A stretch of 64,000 bases of DNA, taken from positions 62,001-126,000 of the forward strand of contig CADAHQ010000001.1 of the NCBI GenBank assembly GCA_902787715.1, read 5' to 3'. A program made the translations under genes and the position numbers. The number at the start of each line of letters is the position of its first letter. Within the stretch, counting starts at the first letter, position 1. Positions 53,804 to 62,911 of this stretch are shown here, in pieces. Under the pieces are notes generated by a model. That model saw nothing but the letters and a program-made list of their open reading frames with translations. It had not been told where the DNA came from and ran no database searches. Origin of the DNA: an uncultured Lachnospiraceae bacterium (GTDB lineage: Bacteria > Bacillota > Clostridia > Lachnospirales > Lachnospiraceae).

Positions 53804-54706
53804 ATGAATATGAGCGTTAATTTCGCCGGCGTAAACCTGAAGAATCCGGTGCTCACTGCATCGGGAACCTTCGGATCCGGCATGGAATACAGTGAATTTG
53901 TCGATTTGAATAAGCTCGGCGGCGTGGTGACCAAGGGTGTTGCCATAACGCCATGGGAAGGCAATCCGACGCCGCGCGTTGCGGAGACTACGGGCGGCAT
54001 GCTTAACGCCATCGGCCTGCAGAATCCGGGGCTGGATGTTTTTCTGCAACGGGACTTGCCGTTCCTTCAGCAGTTTGACACAAAGATTGTCGTAAACGTG
54101 TGCGGGCACTCCGAGGAGGAGTACGTGAAGGCTGTCGAACGACTGGCGGATTCCTGTGCGGACCTTCTGGAGATCAACATAAGCTGTCCGAACGTAAAGG
54201 AAGGCGGTATCGCTTTCGGAACCAATGCTTCCAAGATTGAGGAGATTACGAGAGCCGTAAAGCGGGTTGCAAAGCAGCCTGTGATCATGAAATTGAGCCC
54301 CAACGTTACCGATATTACCGAGATGGCTCTGGCTGCACAAAACGGCGGCGCGGATGCGGTGAGCCTTATCAATACCATCACGGGCATGAAGATTGATATA
54401 AACCGCAGAACTTTTGCCCTTGCCAACAAAACCGGCGGACTTTCCGGTCCGGCAATCAAGCCTGTGGCGGTTCGCATGGTGTATCAGGTGGCGCAGAAAG
54501 TGCAGATTCCGATTCTCGGTATGGGCGGAATCGCCTGCGCTGAGGATGCGATTGAGTTTCTGATGGCCGGGGCAACCGCTGTGAGTGTGGGAACCGCGAA
54601 TTTCCACAATCCCTACATCACGGAATCGATTGTTGCGGGAATTGAAGCGTATATGAAACGCAATCATGTGGAGGATATCGAGGAATTGATCGGCTGTGTA
54701 AGATAA
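53804..54706 (+). CDS. pyrD: Dihydroorotate dehydrogenase, class 1B
   Basis: A 300-residue FMN barrel enzyme. ASGTFGSGMEY near the start, the FMN/substrate block NISCPNVKEGG, KLSPNVTDI, the SLINTITGMKID loop, and GMGGIACAEDAIEFLMAGATAVSVG at the phosphate site. The class 1B assignment follows from adjacent pyrK. Base-catalytic cysteine is in NISCPN. GGAGG precedes the ATG. Confidence 0.97.
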   Translation: MNMSVNFAGVNLKNPVLTASGTFGSGMEYSEFVDLNKLGGVVTKGVAITPWEGNPTPRVAETTGGMLNAIGLQNPGLDVFLQRDLPFLQQFDTKIVVNVCGHSEEEYVKAVERLADSCADLLEINISCPNVKEGGIAFGTNASKIEEITRAVKRVAKQPVIMKLSPNVTDITEMALAAQNGGADAVSLINTITGMKIDINRRTFALANKTGGLSGPAIKPVAVRMVYQVAQKVQIPILGMGGIACAEDAIEFLMAGATAVSVGTANFHNPYITESIVAGIEAYMKRNHVEDIEELIGCVR

Positions 54707-54733
54707 GCGGGGAACCGCACAGGAGGTATAGAT

Positions 54734-55408
54734 ATGGAAAGTTACAAGAAGGAATTTATCGAGTTCATGGTGGACTGCGAAGTGCTGAAATTCGGTGATT
54801 TTACACTGAAGAGCGGCCGCAAATCCCCGTTCTTTATGAACGCCGGCGCCTACGTTACGGGAACGCAGCTCATGAAGCTCGGCGAGTACTACGCGAAGGC
54901 GATTCACGACACCTACGGCGATGACTTTGACGTTTTGTTCGGACCGTCATACAAGGGAATTCCGCTGGCGGTTGTGACGTCGGTTGCCTATGCAAAACTG
55001 TATGGCAAGGAGATCCGGTACTGCTCGAACCGAAAGGAAATCAAGGACCACGGCGATGTGGGCATCCTGCTCGGAAGCAAACTGAAGGACGGTGACCGCG
55101 TTGTCATGATCGAGGATGTGACCACCTCCGGCAAATCCATGGACGAGACCATCCCGATTGTCCGTGCCGCTGCCGATACGAAGCTGGTGGGATTGATGGT
55201 TTCCTTGAACCGCTGCGAGCGAGGCAAGGGCACCCAGAGCGCGCTTGATGAAATCCGCGAGGAGTACGGCATGCCCACGGCAGCCATTGTTTCCATGAAG
55301 GAAGTTGTGGAACATCTCTACAACCGCGAAGTCGGAGGCAAGGTTGTTATCGACGATGCGATGATGGAGAAGATTAACGCTTACTATGCGGAGTACGGTG
55401 TACAGTAA
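54734..55408 (+). CDS. pyrE: Orotate phosphoribosyltransferase
   Basis: A 224-residue enzyme joining orotate and PRPP to give OMP. PRPP-binding loop VVMIEDVTTSGKSM; the flexible-loop and Lys-rich region GPSYKGIPLAV and RYCSNRKEIKDHG. GGAGG stands before the ATG. OMP decarboxylase (pyrF) is about 33 kb away on the same strand. It is followed 18 bp later by queA. Confidence 0.97.
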   Translation: MESYKKEFIEFMVDCEVLKFGDFTLKSGRKSPFFMNAGAYVTGTQLMKLGEYYAKAIHDTYGDDFDVLFGPSYKGIPLAVVTSVAYAKLYGKEIRYCSNRKEIKDHGDVGILLGSKLKDGDRVVMIEDVTTSGKSMDETIPIVRAAADTKLVGLMVSLNRCERGKGTQSALDEIREEYGMPTAAIVSMKEVVEHLYNREVGGKVVIDDAMMEKINAYYAEYGVQ

Positions 55409-55426
55409 TTTGTACAAAAAGAGTGA

Positions 55427-56503
55427 ATGATGTTAAAGACCAGTGATTTTTACTATGATTTGCCGAAGGAACTGATTGCGCAGGATCCGCTTGCGGACCG
55501 GTCCTCCTCAAGGCTTTTGGTGATGAACAAAGAGACCGGAGAGCTGACGCACACGGTATTTTCCGAGGTTGTGAAATACCTTGAGCCCGGCGATTGCCTT
55601 GTGATTAATGATACGAAAGTCATTCCCGCAAGACTTCTCGGGGAGCGGCTTCCCAGAGAGGTTGCCGGCGGGCGCAACGAAAAGGCGCAGGCAGCACAGC
55701 CCCGGGCACATATGGAGCTGTTGCTTCTTAAAAGACTCGGTGATCGCACGTGGGAAACACTCGCCAAGCCCGGCAAAAGAGCTCAGGTGGGCGACCGCAT
55801 TTCCTTCGGGGAAGGGATGCTTTTGGCAATCGTGACCGAAGTGAAGGACGACGGTAACCGGATCGTGAGGTTTGATTTCGACGGAATCTTTGAGGAGATT
55901 CTCGATAAGCTCGGGCAGATGCCGCTTCCGCCGTATATCACCCACAAACTCCAGGACAAGAACCGCTACCAGACCGTGTACGCAAAGTATGAAGGGTCGG
56001 CGGCAGCACCTACGGCAGGGTTGCATTTTACGAAGGAACTTCTTGCGGAGATTGCCGCTAAGGGCGTAAGCATTGCTCATGTGACGCTCCATGTGGGCCT
56101 CGGAACTTTCCGGCCCGTGAAGGAGGAGAATATTCTCGACCACAAGATGCACACCGAGACGTACCGTATCCTGCAAAAGGACGCGGATCTCATCAACGAG
56201 GCCCATCGCACCGGTCACCGCGTCATCTGCGTCGGAACCACGAGCTGCCGGACCATTGAGACGGTTGCTGCGGAGGACGGAACCGTCGCGGCCTGCGAAG
56301 GCGACACGAGCATCTTCATCTATCCGGGCTACCGCTTCAAATGCATGGATGGCCTGATCACGAACTTCCACCTTCCGGAGTCGACGCTCATCATGCTGGT
56401 GTCCGCATTTGCCGGGAAAGAGCGCGTGATGCACGCCTACGAAGAGGCGGTAAAGGAACGGTATCGTTTCTTCAGCTTCGGCGATGCCTGCCTGTTTTTG
56501 TAA
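55427..56503 (+). CDS. queA: S-adenosylmethionine:tRNA ribosyltransferase-isomerase
   Basis: A 358-residue QueA that transfers and rearranges the ribose of SAM to make epoxyqueuosine in tRNA. Family marks: [53 protein letters not shown] and the end [12 protein letters not shown]. Two ATGs (55427 and 55430) are adjacent; the ribosome site is weak. A strong terminator closes the pyrK operon. Confidence 0.96.
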   Translation: MMLKTSDFYYDLPKELIAQDPLADRSSSRLLVMNKETGELTHTVFSEVVKYLEPGDCLVINDTKVIPARLLGERLPREVAGGRNEKAQAAQPRAHMELLLLKRLGDRTWETLAKPGKRAQVGDRISFGEGMLLAIVTEVKDDGNRIVRFDFDGIFEEILDKLGQMPLPPYITHKLQDKNRYQTVYAKYEGSAAAPTAGLHFTKELLAEIAAKGVSIAHVTLHVGLGTFRPVKEENILDHKMHTETYRILQKDADLINEAHRTGHRVICVGTTSCRTIETVAAEDGTVAACEGDTSIFIYPGYRFKCMDGLITNFHLPESTLIMLVSAFAGKERVMHAYEEAVKERYRFFSFGDACLFL

Positions 56504-56507
56504 AACG

Positions 56508-56537
56508 AAAAAGCTCCCTTTGCGGGGAGCTTTTTTT
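56508..56537. terminator. Bidirectional terminator
   Basis: AAAAAGCTCCC (56508-56518) pairs with GGGAGCTTTTT (56525-56535), flanked by A and T tracts. It separates queA from the convergent argH. Confidence 0.9.
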
Positions 56538-56564
56538 GACGGCAAATTCAACCGAAATTGCTTT

Positions 56565-57959
56565 TTAGTATCTTACATTCGCGCCGATGGCCTTTAAGAA
56601 CAGTTCGTCGTCGTTGATTTCCGCCTGCATTGCGGACGGTCCCGGTGCACCCTTCGTGTTTCTCTTGGAAACGCAAGTCGCAAGGGAGATGGCCTCGTAG
56701 ATGTCCTTCTCGAAGGCAGGGCAGATGGCCTTGTATTCCTCAAGAGGAAGCGTGTCGAGAGCACAGCCGCGCTTTTCGCAGGCCAGCACAAGCGCGCCGA
56801 TAATGCCGTGGGCATCCCGGAAGGGAACGCCGTGCTTAACCAGATAGTCCGCTGCGTCGGTAGCGTTGGTGAAGCCGCCGGCAGCGCTTTTCTCCATGAT
56901 GTCCTTGCGGAACCGGGTGGTAGCAAGCATGTCGGCAAACAGGGTGAGGCAGCCCTTCACGGTATCGATTGCGTCGAAGGTGAGCTCCTTGTCCTCCTGC
57001 ATATCCTTGTTGTATGCAAGGGGAAGGCCCTTCATCGTCGTAAGCATCGAGGTGAGAGCGCCGTACACACGACCGGTCTTGCCGCGGATGAGCTCCGCGA
57101 TATCCGGATTTTTCTTCTGGGGCATAATGGAACTGCCGGTGGAGTAAGCGTCGTCCACGGAAATGAAACGGTATTCATCGGTGTTCCAGAGAATGTATTC
57201 CTCGCAGAAGCGGCTTAAGTGCATCATAATAAGCGCGCAGGCGTCCAGATATTCAATCACATAGTCGCGGTCGGAGACGGAGTCCATGCTGTTGGCTGTG
57301 GGGCCGTCGAAACCGAGAAGCTTCGCCACCAACGTACGGTCAAGCTCGTAGGTGGTTCCCGCCAATGCGCCGGAGCCAAGCGGGCAGTAGTTCATGCGCT
57401 TGCGGATATCCGTTAAGCGGTTGTAATCGCGCTTAAACATCTCCATGTAGGCGCCCAAGTGGTGCGCTAACGTGAGGGGTTGCGCCTTCTGCAGGTGCGT
57501 AAAGCCCGGCATAATCGTGTCGATATTTTCCTTCATTAAGCGATGGATGACCGTAAGAAGGGAGACGATGCGGGCCTTTGTCTCGTCCAACTCATCCCGG
57601 ACATAGAGGCGCATGTCCAAAGCCACCTGGTCGTTTCTCGATCGGCCGGTGTGCAGCTTCTTGCCGGCATCGCCGATGCGCTCGGTAAGGGTAGCCTCAA
57701 CGAAGCTGTGGATATCCTCTGCTTCCTCGTCGAACGCCAGTGTACCGCGGTCGAGATCGGCTAATATGCCGCGAAGACCGTCGCAGATTGTATTGCTTTC
57801 TTCCTTCGTGATGATTCCCTGCGCGCCGAGCATGGTGGCATGGGCAATGCTTCCGCGGATGTCCTGACGATAGAACCGGCGGTCGAAGCGAAGAGAAGCG
57901 TTAAACTCGTTAACGAGTGCGTTTTCCTCTTTGGTAAAGCGTCCTCCCCAGAGTTTCAT
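56565..57959 (-). CDS. argH: Argininosuccinate lyase
   Basis: Splits argininosuccinate into arginine and fumarate. The 464-residue protein starts KLWGGRF, has the HTGRSRNDQVALD block and the fumarase/aspartase-superfamily signature GSSIMPQKKNPD. GGGAGG precedes the ATG at 57959; a TTG two codons earlier is possible. argG is not in the window, so argH is orphaned from its pathway partner. It is divergent from the ior operon. Confidence 0.97.
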   Translation of the reverse strand: MKLWGGRFTKEENALVNEFNASLRFDRRFYRQDIRGSIAHATMLGAQGIITKEESNTICDGLRGILADLDRGTLAFDEEAEDIHSFVEATLTERIGDAGKKLHTGRSRNDQVALDMRLYVRDELDETKARIVSLLTVIHRLMKENIDTIMPGFTHLQKAQPLTLAHHLGAYMEMFKRDYNRLTDIRKRMNYCPLGSGALAGTTYELDRTLVAKLLGFDGPTANSMDSVSDRDYVIEYLDACALIMMHLSRFCEEYILWNTDEYRFISVDDAYSTGSSIMPQKKNPDIAELIRGKTGRVYGALTSMLTTMKGLPLAYNKDMQEDKELTFDAIDTVKGCLTLFADMLATTRFRKDIMEKSAAGGFTNATDAADYLVKHGVPFRDAHGIIGALVLACEKRGCALDTLPLEEYKAICPAFEKDIYEAISLATCVSKRNTKGAPGPSAMQAEINDDELFLKAIGANVRY

Positions 57960-58013
57960 GAGCAAAACCTCCCAAACATGTGCCGTAACGGCAATTCTTT
58001 CTTAGCTTTCCTA

Positions 58014-58042
58014 AATGTACCATGTAAGGCGGGTTTCGTCAA
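58014..58042 (-). promoter_or_regulatory. argH promoter
   Basis: On the reverse strand: TTGACG, 17 bp, TACATT; the leader has a small GCCGT/ACGGC hairpin. No ARG box is clear. Confidence 0.7.
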
Positions 58043-58063
58043 ATGAATTTTGGGGAGTTTACA

Positions 58064-58092
58064 TTGACAAGAACCGGAAAATGGCATATTAT
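58064..58092 (+). promoter_or_regulatory. Promoter of the ior operon
   Basis: TTGACA (58064-58069), 17 bp, TATTAT (58087-58092), with about 95 nt of leader before iorA. Confidence 0.85.
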
Positions 58093-58192
58093 TTATGGAT
58101 GGATGCCGCGCCTGCAGAAGACGGGACGGCAACAGCGTTCCTGACCGCGAAGGGCAGGACGGTATGGACTACAAAATAAAGGCGGATGAAAC

Positions 58193-59932
58193 ATGGCAGA
58201 GAAGAAAATCATGCTCGGTAACGAGGCCATTGCGCGGGGCGCATGGGAAGCCGGTGTTACCGTGAGTGCAGCGTACCCGGGAACTCCGAGTACCGAAATC
58301 AGTGAATCGATCGTCAAATACGATGAGATCTATGCAGAGTGGTCTCCCAATGAGAAGGTTGCGATGGAAGTTGCCATCGGTGCTTCCATGGCCGGCGCAA
58401 GAGCTCTTGCTTCCATGAAGCATGTGGGCGTAAACGTCGCTTCGGACCCGCTCTACACGGTATCCTATATCGGTGTAAACGGCGGCCTTGTGCTTGTGGC
58501 TGCGGATGACCCGGGGCTTTACTCGAGCCAGAACGAGCAGGACAGCCGCGCGGTTGCCAGAGCTTCCAAGGTTCCGGTGATTGAGCCTTCGGACAGCGGC
58601 GAGGCGAAGGACTTCGTCAAATTCGCTTACGATTTGAGCGAGAAGTACGACACCCCCGTTATGCTTCGCACCACCACAAGACTTTCCCATTCCCAAGGCT
58701 TTGTTAACCTGGAGGAGCGCAACAACGTAGAGCTCAAGCCCTACGTGAAGGATTTTAAGAAGAATGTCATGATGCCCGGCAATGCGAAGGCGCGTCATCT
58801 TCATGTGGAAGACCGCGAGAAGCGGATGGCTGCCGATGCAAGTACCTTCCCGATCAACCGCGTTGAGATGCGTGACACGAAGGTCGGTGTCATCACCTCC
58901 GGCATTCCGTATCAATATGTTCGCGAGGCTATGCCTGATGCGTCGGTTCTTAAGCTCGGTCTGGTAAACCCGCTTCCGAAGCAGTTGATTCTCGACTTTG
59001 CCAAGAAGGTTGATACTCTCTACATCGTTGAGGAACTTGATCCGATTATCGAGGAGCAGGTGAAATCCTGGGGCATTGCCTGCAAGGGCAAGGAGCTTCT
59101 CACCGTTCAGGGCGAGTACAGCGCAAATATGCTTCGCGAGAAGCTTCTCGGACAGACCCTTGAGCTTGAGCAGCCTGCGGTTGCTCCCCAGAGACCTCCG
59201 ATTCTCTGCCCCGGATGCCCGCACCGCTCGACGTTCTATGCAATTCAGCGGCTCGGCCTTCATGCTGCAGGTGACATCGGATGCTACACCTTAGGCGCCG
59301 TCGCTCCGCTTTCCGTCGTTGACACCACCGTTTGCATGGGCTCGAGCATCAGCACCCTGCACGGCATGGAGAAGGCCCGCGGCAAGGATTATGTGAAGAA
59401 CTGGGTTGCGACGATTGGTGATTCGACCTTCATGCACACCGGCGTCAACTCCCTTATGAATATGGTTTACAATCAGGCGACCGGTACGGTTCTTATCTTG
59501 GACAACAGCACCACCGGTATGACCGGCCATCAGGACCACGCCGGAACCGGTAAGACCCTTAAGGGCGATATCGTGAACGCCATTGACGTAACGAAGCTCT
59601 GCCAGGGCATGGGCGTTCCGAACGTCCGCACGGTCAGTGCATTTGACGTAAAGGCCCTCATGGCTGCCATCAAGGAGGAGGTTGCGAAGGACGAGCTCTC
59701 CGTCATTATCGTGAAGGCTCCGTGCGCACTCCTTAACAAGGCCAAGATTACGACCCAATACAAGGTAAATGCCGATGCCTGCCGCGCCTGCGGTTCCTGC
59801 ATGAAGCCGGGTTGCCCCGCGATGACCAGAGGCGAGGGCGGCAAGGTCGTCATCAACGATACGATGTGCAACGGTTGCGGACTGTGCGCTCAGCTCTGCC
59901 CGTTCGGTGCCATTGAGAAAGTCGAGGTGTAA
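58193..59932 (+). CDS. iorA: Indolepyruvate:ferredoxin oxidoreductase, alpha subunit
   Basis: A 579-residue thiamine-diphosphate enzyme that oxidatively decarboxylates arylpyruvates from aromatic amino acids with ferredoxin as acceptor. The N-terminal domain begins GNEAIARGAWEAGV with YPGTPSTEI; the TPP domain holds CPGCPHRSTFYAI, IGCYTLG, and GDSTFMHTG with LDNSTTGMTGHQDH. The C-terminal end has two 4Fe-4S motifs, CRACGSCMKPGCP and CNGCGLCAQLCP. It is sensitive to oxygen, fitting an anaerobe. The ribosome site AAAGGCGG is modest. TPP links this enzyme to the thiamine salvage genes at 15-17 kb. Confidence 0.96.
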   Translation: MAEKKIMLGNEAIARGAWEAGVTVSAAYPGTPSTEISESIVKYDEIYAEWSPNEKVAMEVAIGASMAGARALASMKHVGVNVASDPLYTVSYIGVNGGLVLVAADDPGLYSSQNEQDSRAVARASKVPVIEPSDSGEAKDFVKFAYDLSEKYDTPVMLRTTTRLSHSQGFVNLEERNNVELKPYVKDFKKNVMMPGNAKARHLHVEDREKRMAADASTFPINRVEMRDTKVGVITSGIPYQYVREAMPDASVLKLGLVNPLPKQLILDFAKKVDTLYIVEELDPIIEEQVKSWGIACKGKELLTVQGEYSANMLREKLLGQTLELEQPAVAPQRPPILCPGCPHRSTFYAIQRLGLHAAGDIGCYTLGAVAPLSVVDTTVCMGSSISTLHGMEKARGKDYVKNWVATIGDSTFMHTGVNSLMNMVYNQATGTVLILDNSTTGMTGHQDHAGTGKTLKGDIVNAIDVTKLCQGMGVPNVRTVSAFDVKALMAAIKEEVAKDELSVIIVKAPCALLNKAKITTQYKVNADACRACGSCMKPGCPAMTRGEGGKVVINDTMCNGCGLCAQLCPFGAIEKVEV

Positions 59933-59934
59933 GG

Positions 59935-60504
59935 ATGGAAACGAAGAATATTATGATCGTCGGTGTCGGCGGTCAGGGAACCTTGCTTACGTCCCGTATC
60001 CTCGGCGGTATCGCCCGTGAGGCGGGATATGACGTAAAGCTTTCGGAAGTACACGGTATGGCACAGCGAGGCGGAAGTGTTGTTACGTTTGTACGTTACG
60101 GCGAGAGCGTTGCGGAGCCCATCGTGGAAGAGGGTTGCGCTGATGTTTTGATTGCCTTCGAGAAGCTCGAGGCACTGCGCTATGCGCATTTTCTGAAGAA
60201 AGACGGCGTTCTTATTGCCAACGACCAGCGCATCGATCCGATGCCCGTTGTCATCGGCGCTGCAGAATATCCGGAGAATATCCTAGAGAACCTTGAGAAG
60301 AAGTACAAGGTCCTCAAGATTGATGCCATGAGCGAGGCGAAGAAGCTCGGCAACGCCAGAGCCTTCAACACCATCGTGCTCGGCATGGCAGCAAAGCATA
60401 TGGATTTTCCGAAGGAGGCATGGCTTTCGGTGATTGAGCACACGGTGCCGCCGAAGACCATTGAACTCAATATCAAGGCATTCCTCACGGGATACGAGAT
60501 GTAA
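59935..60504 (+). CDS. iorB: Indolepyruvate oxidoreductase, beta subunit
   Basis: A 189-residue gamma-type subunit, 2 bases after iorA. It has IVGVGGQGTLLTSRILG at the start, HGMAQRGGSVVTFVRYG, and EALRYAHFLKKDGVLI. It completes the two-subunit enzyme. The near-contiguity means translational coupling. Confidence 0.95.
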   Translation: METKNIMIVGVGGQGTLLTSRILGGIAREAGYDVKLSEVHGMAQRGGSVVTFVRYGESVAEPIVEEGCADVLIAFEKLEALRYAHFLKKDGVLIANDQRIDPMPVVIGAAEYPENILENLEKKYKVLKIDAMSEAKKLGNARAFNTIVLGMAAKHMDFPKEAWLSVIEHTVPPKTIELNIKAFLTGYEM

Positions 60505-60530
60505 TTTCGAGGAGTGCCAAAAGGAGTCTT

Positions 60531-61328
60531 ATGACGCAATACAAGATTGAAACGCATCTTCACACCGCAGAGGGAAGCAAATGCGGCTGGGCAACCGGCG
60601 CAGAGCAGGCCGAGGCAAGATTGTTCGAAGGGTATGATACGATTATCGTGACGGACCATTTCTTCCGCGGCAACACACGGCCTGAGCGGAGTCTTCCATG
60701 GGAGGAATATGTAGATCAGTTCTGCTCCGGCTACGAACATGCGAAAGCCCGGGGAGATGAAATCGGACTGACGGTTTTGTTCGGATTCGAAGATAACTAC
60801 CAGGGATCGGAGTTCTTAATCTACGGGCTCGATAAGGATTGGATTCGGAAGAATCCCGACCTTCGCGTATGGACGCCGTGGGAAGAGTATGAGCATGTCC
60901 ACGGAGACGGTGGTTATATGGTGCAGGCGCATCCTTTCCGCGAGAGAAACTATCTGCGCGGCTTCGGGCTGTATCCCATGTACACGGACGCCGTGGAGGG
61001 AATCAATTCTTCGCAGTCCCGCATCATGAACGAGCGTGCCATCTGGTATGCGAAGCAGTTCGACAAGCCCCTGACGGCAGGGTCGGACGTCCACGGAATA
61101 CCCAATGTGGGCGGCGGTATGCTGACGCAAAAACGCATCCGTACCATCGAGGATTACATCTCCATGGTGAAAAACCGCGAGCCCTATGAGCTCATTTCGA
61201 TTCATCAGGACGACAAGCCCCAGGGAGGACCTCCGGGGCCGGAGTTTTTCGAAAAGCTTGAGAAGCAGAAGGCGGACATGAAAGCTTTTGCGGACGAAGC
61301 TGCAAGAAAGCTTCGGGAAGGACGATAG
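60531..61328 (+). CDS. PHP-domain metal-dependent hydrolase
   Basis: A 265-residue PHP-type protein. Metal ligands are visible: HLHTAEGSK, TDHFF, GFEDNY, AHPF and AGSDVHG, in the order of PHP phosphoesterases such as histidinol phosphatase and polymerase-linked PHP domains. Substrate is unknown. AAAGGAG precedes the ATG. It is third in the ior operon. The last 50 residues form a charged helical tail. Confidence 0.85.
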   Translation: MTQYKIETHLHTAEGSKCGWATGAEQAEARLFEGYDTIIVTDHFFRGNTRPERSLPWEEYVDQFCSGYEHAKARGDEIGLTVLFGFEDNYQGSEFLIYGLDKDWIRKNPDLRVWTPWEEYEHVHGDGGYMVQAHPFRERNYLRGFGLYPMYTDAVEGINSSQSRIMNERAIWYAKQFDKPLTAGSDVHGIPNVGGGMLTQKRIRTIEDYISMVKNREPYELISIHQDDKPQGGPPGPEFFEKLEKQKADMKAFADEAARKLREGR

Positions 61329-61400
61329 TATAAGGTTTCCGGGCAGGAAGATACCCGGGAATGCCCAGGCAAAGGATAGACAGCAACGTCGGGAGCAGTT

Positions 61401-62870
61401 ATGGAAAACTATTTGGAAAACTTAAAAATCGGGCGCGAGGTTCGTGAGAGCCTCGCCGCCGCATGCGGGCTTCTGCGCACAAACGAAGGGACTGCGGTCT
61501 CTTCGGAAGTACGGGAGGCTCTTCTTTTATATGCAAGACACTATCTTTCTTCGGAGGAACCGAAGGTTCGGAAGAATGCCGCTAAACTTTTGTCACTCTT
61601 AAAGGATGACAGCGAGGAGTCGACCGAGCTTCTTGTCAGGGCATACCAATCGGAAAATACGCGTTTTGTTCGAAGCACCTACCTTGAAGCGCTTGAGAAT
61701 TGCGATATCACGAAGTGTCGCGAGTTTTTCTCGGAGACGCTTTCAGGCCTTTTACAGACAGAAGTCAATGAAGAAAACCGAAAACATGTAAACGAGGAGG
61801 TCGCTGCGCTTCGGAAGCTTCTCGGAGAAACTGCCGGCAAGCACCGTTTCACCGGGTATGACGCGGACAACACCGTGCTTTTCGTGGTCAACCCCTGTTA
61901 TTGCGAGATGTTTGCTCAGGCAATCGGCGTTGTCAGAAAAAAGGTTGTCAACGGCGGCGTTGTGGTGCGTACGACGAAACTTACCGAGATTTTGCAAAAC
62001 CGAATCTGGCGCGAGGCTGTGTTCCGTGTGCCGGAAGCGCTCACGGTGCCGTCGGACCCTTACGAGGCAGCGAAGGTACTTTCCGGAGAGACCGTGGGAG
62101 CGTATCTTGCCAGCCGATTAAGCGGAACCGGCGCCATCGCATACCGGGTTGATCTTCGATGCCGCGATGCGGCAGTAAAAGACCGCTTCCTAAAGCGCAT
62201 CTGCCCGGAAACCGACCGGCTTTCCGGTGGAAAGCTTGTGAATGTCCCCGGGGATTACGAAGTGACGTTCCGCATCTCGGAATCCGGAGATGATACGTAT
62301 CGGTTGGGGGTTGTATTTGCCGGAGTTTCGGACAACCGGTTTGCTTACCGCCGGGAAACTGTTGCAAGAAGCATCCATCCTACGGACGCCGCTGCCGTAA
62401 TCGCCGCCGCGAAACCGTATCTTGTGCCCGACGCTCAGGTTCTGGACCCGTTTTGCGGCGCCGGAACCATGATTGCCGAGCGCATGAAGGCCGGTCGAAT
62501 TCGCTCCGCCTTCGGTGTGGACACCTTCGGTCCTGCCATTGAGAAGGCGCGGGGGAATGTGCGTTCCGACCGCGTCTGGTTCGTGCACCGGGATTTCTTC
62601 GATTATCGCCAGGATCACCGATTCGACGAGATTATCACAAATATGCCCTTCGGGGATGCCGATGCAGAGCAGACGAAGATACTGTATCGCAGGTTTTTCC
62701 GTCGTCTTCCGGAGCATCTTCGGGAGAGCGGAACCCTTGTGATGGTTTCCCATGATCCGAAGATTACGGAAGCTTCCATCCCTTCGGAGATGACTGTTGT
62801 TTCGAAGATTCCCATGCGGGAGCGCGGTGAGATGGCTGCGTATATCGTTCGGTTTCGCCAGCGCGCATAA
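61401..62870 (+). CDS. RNA N2-guanine methyltransferase-like fused to a helical N-domain
   Basis: A 489-residue protein. Residues 1 to about 150 are an all-helical, HEAT-like region (LLRTNEGTAVSSEVREALLLYARHYLSSEEPKVRKNAAKLL). The rest resembles TrmN/Trm14-type methyltransferases: HPTDAAAVIAAAKPYL, the SAM loop VLDPFCGAGTMIAERM, and NMPFGDAD, the catalytic N-x-P-F motif. No THUMP domain is obvious in the middle. The probable role is N2-guanosine methylation of tRNA or rRNA; target not known. GGGAG precedes the ATG. Confidence 0.75.
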   Translation: MENYLENLKIGREVRESLAAACGLLRTNEGTAVSSEVREALLLYARHYLSSEEPKVRKNAAKLLSLLKDDSEESTELLVRAYQSENTRFVRSTYLEALENCDITKCREFFSETLSGLLQTEVNEENRKHVNEEVAALRKLLGETAGKHRFTGYDADNTVLFVVNPCYCEMFAQAIGVVRKKVVNGGVVVRTTKLTEILQNRIWREAVFRVPEALTVPSDPYEAAKVLSGETVGAYLASRLSGTGAIAYRVDLRCRDAAVKDRFLKRICPETDRLSGGKLVNVPGDYEVTFRISESGDDTYRLGVVFAGVSDNRFAYRRETVARSIHPTDAAAVIAAAKPYLVPDAQVLDPFCGAGTMIAERMKAGRIRSAFGVDTFGPAIEKARGNVRSDRVWFVHRDFFDYRQDHRFDEIITNMPFGDADAEQTKILYRRFFRRLPEHLRESGTLVMVSHDPKITEASIPSEMTVVSKIPMRERGEMAAYIVRFRQRA

Positions 62871-62911
62871 ACAGAAAACGTAAGCGGCAAATGCCGCAGA
62901 AAGGATATCCT

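Noticed and set aside
53402-54907. 501-codon frame opposite pyrK and pyrD
   Set aside because: Crosses two real genes on the other strand and lacks a ribosome site.
58093-58192. Riboswitch in the iorA leader
   Set aside because: No match to aptamer classes I know and no clear terminator or ribosome-site pairing.
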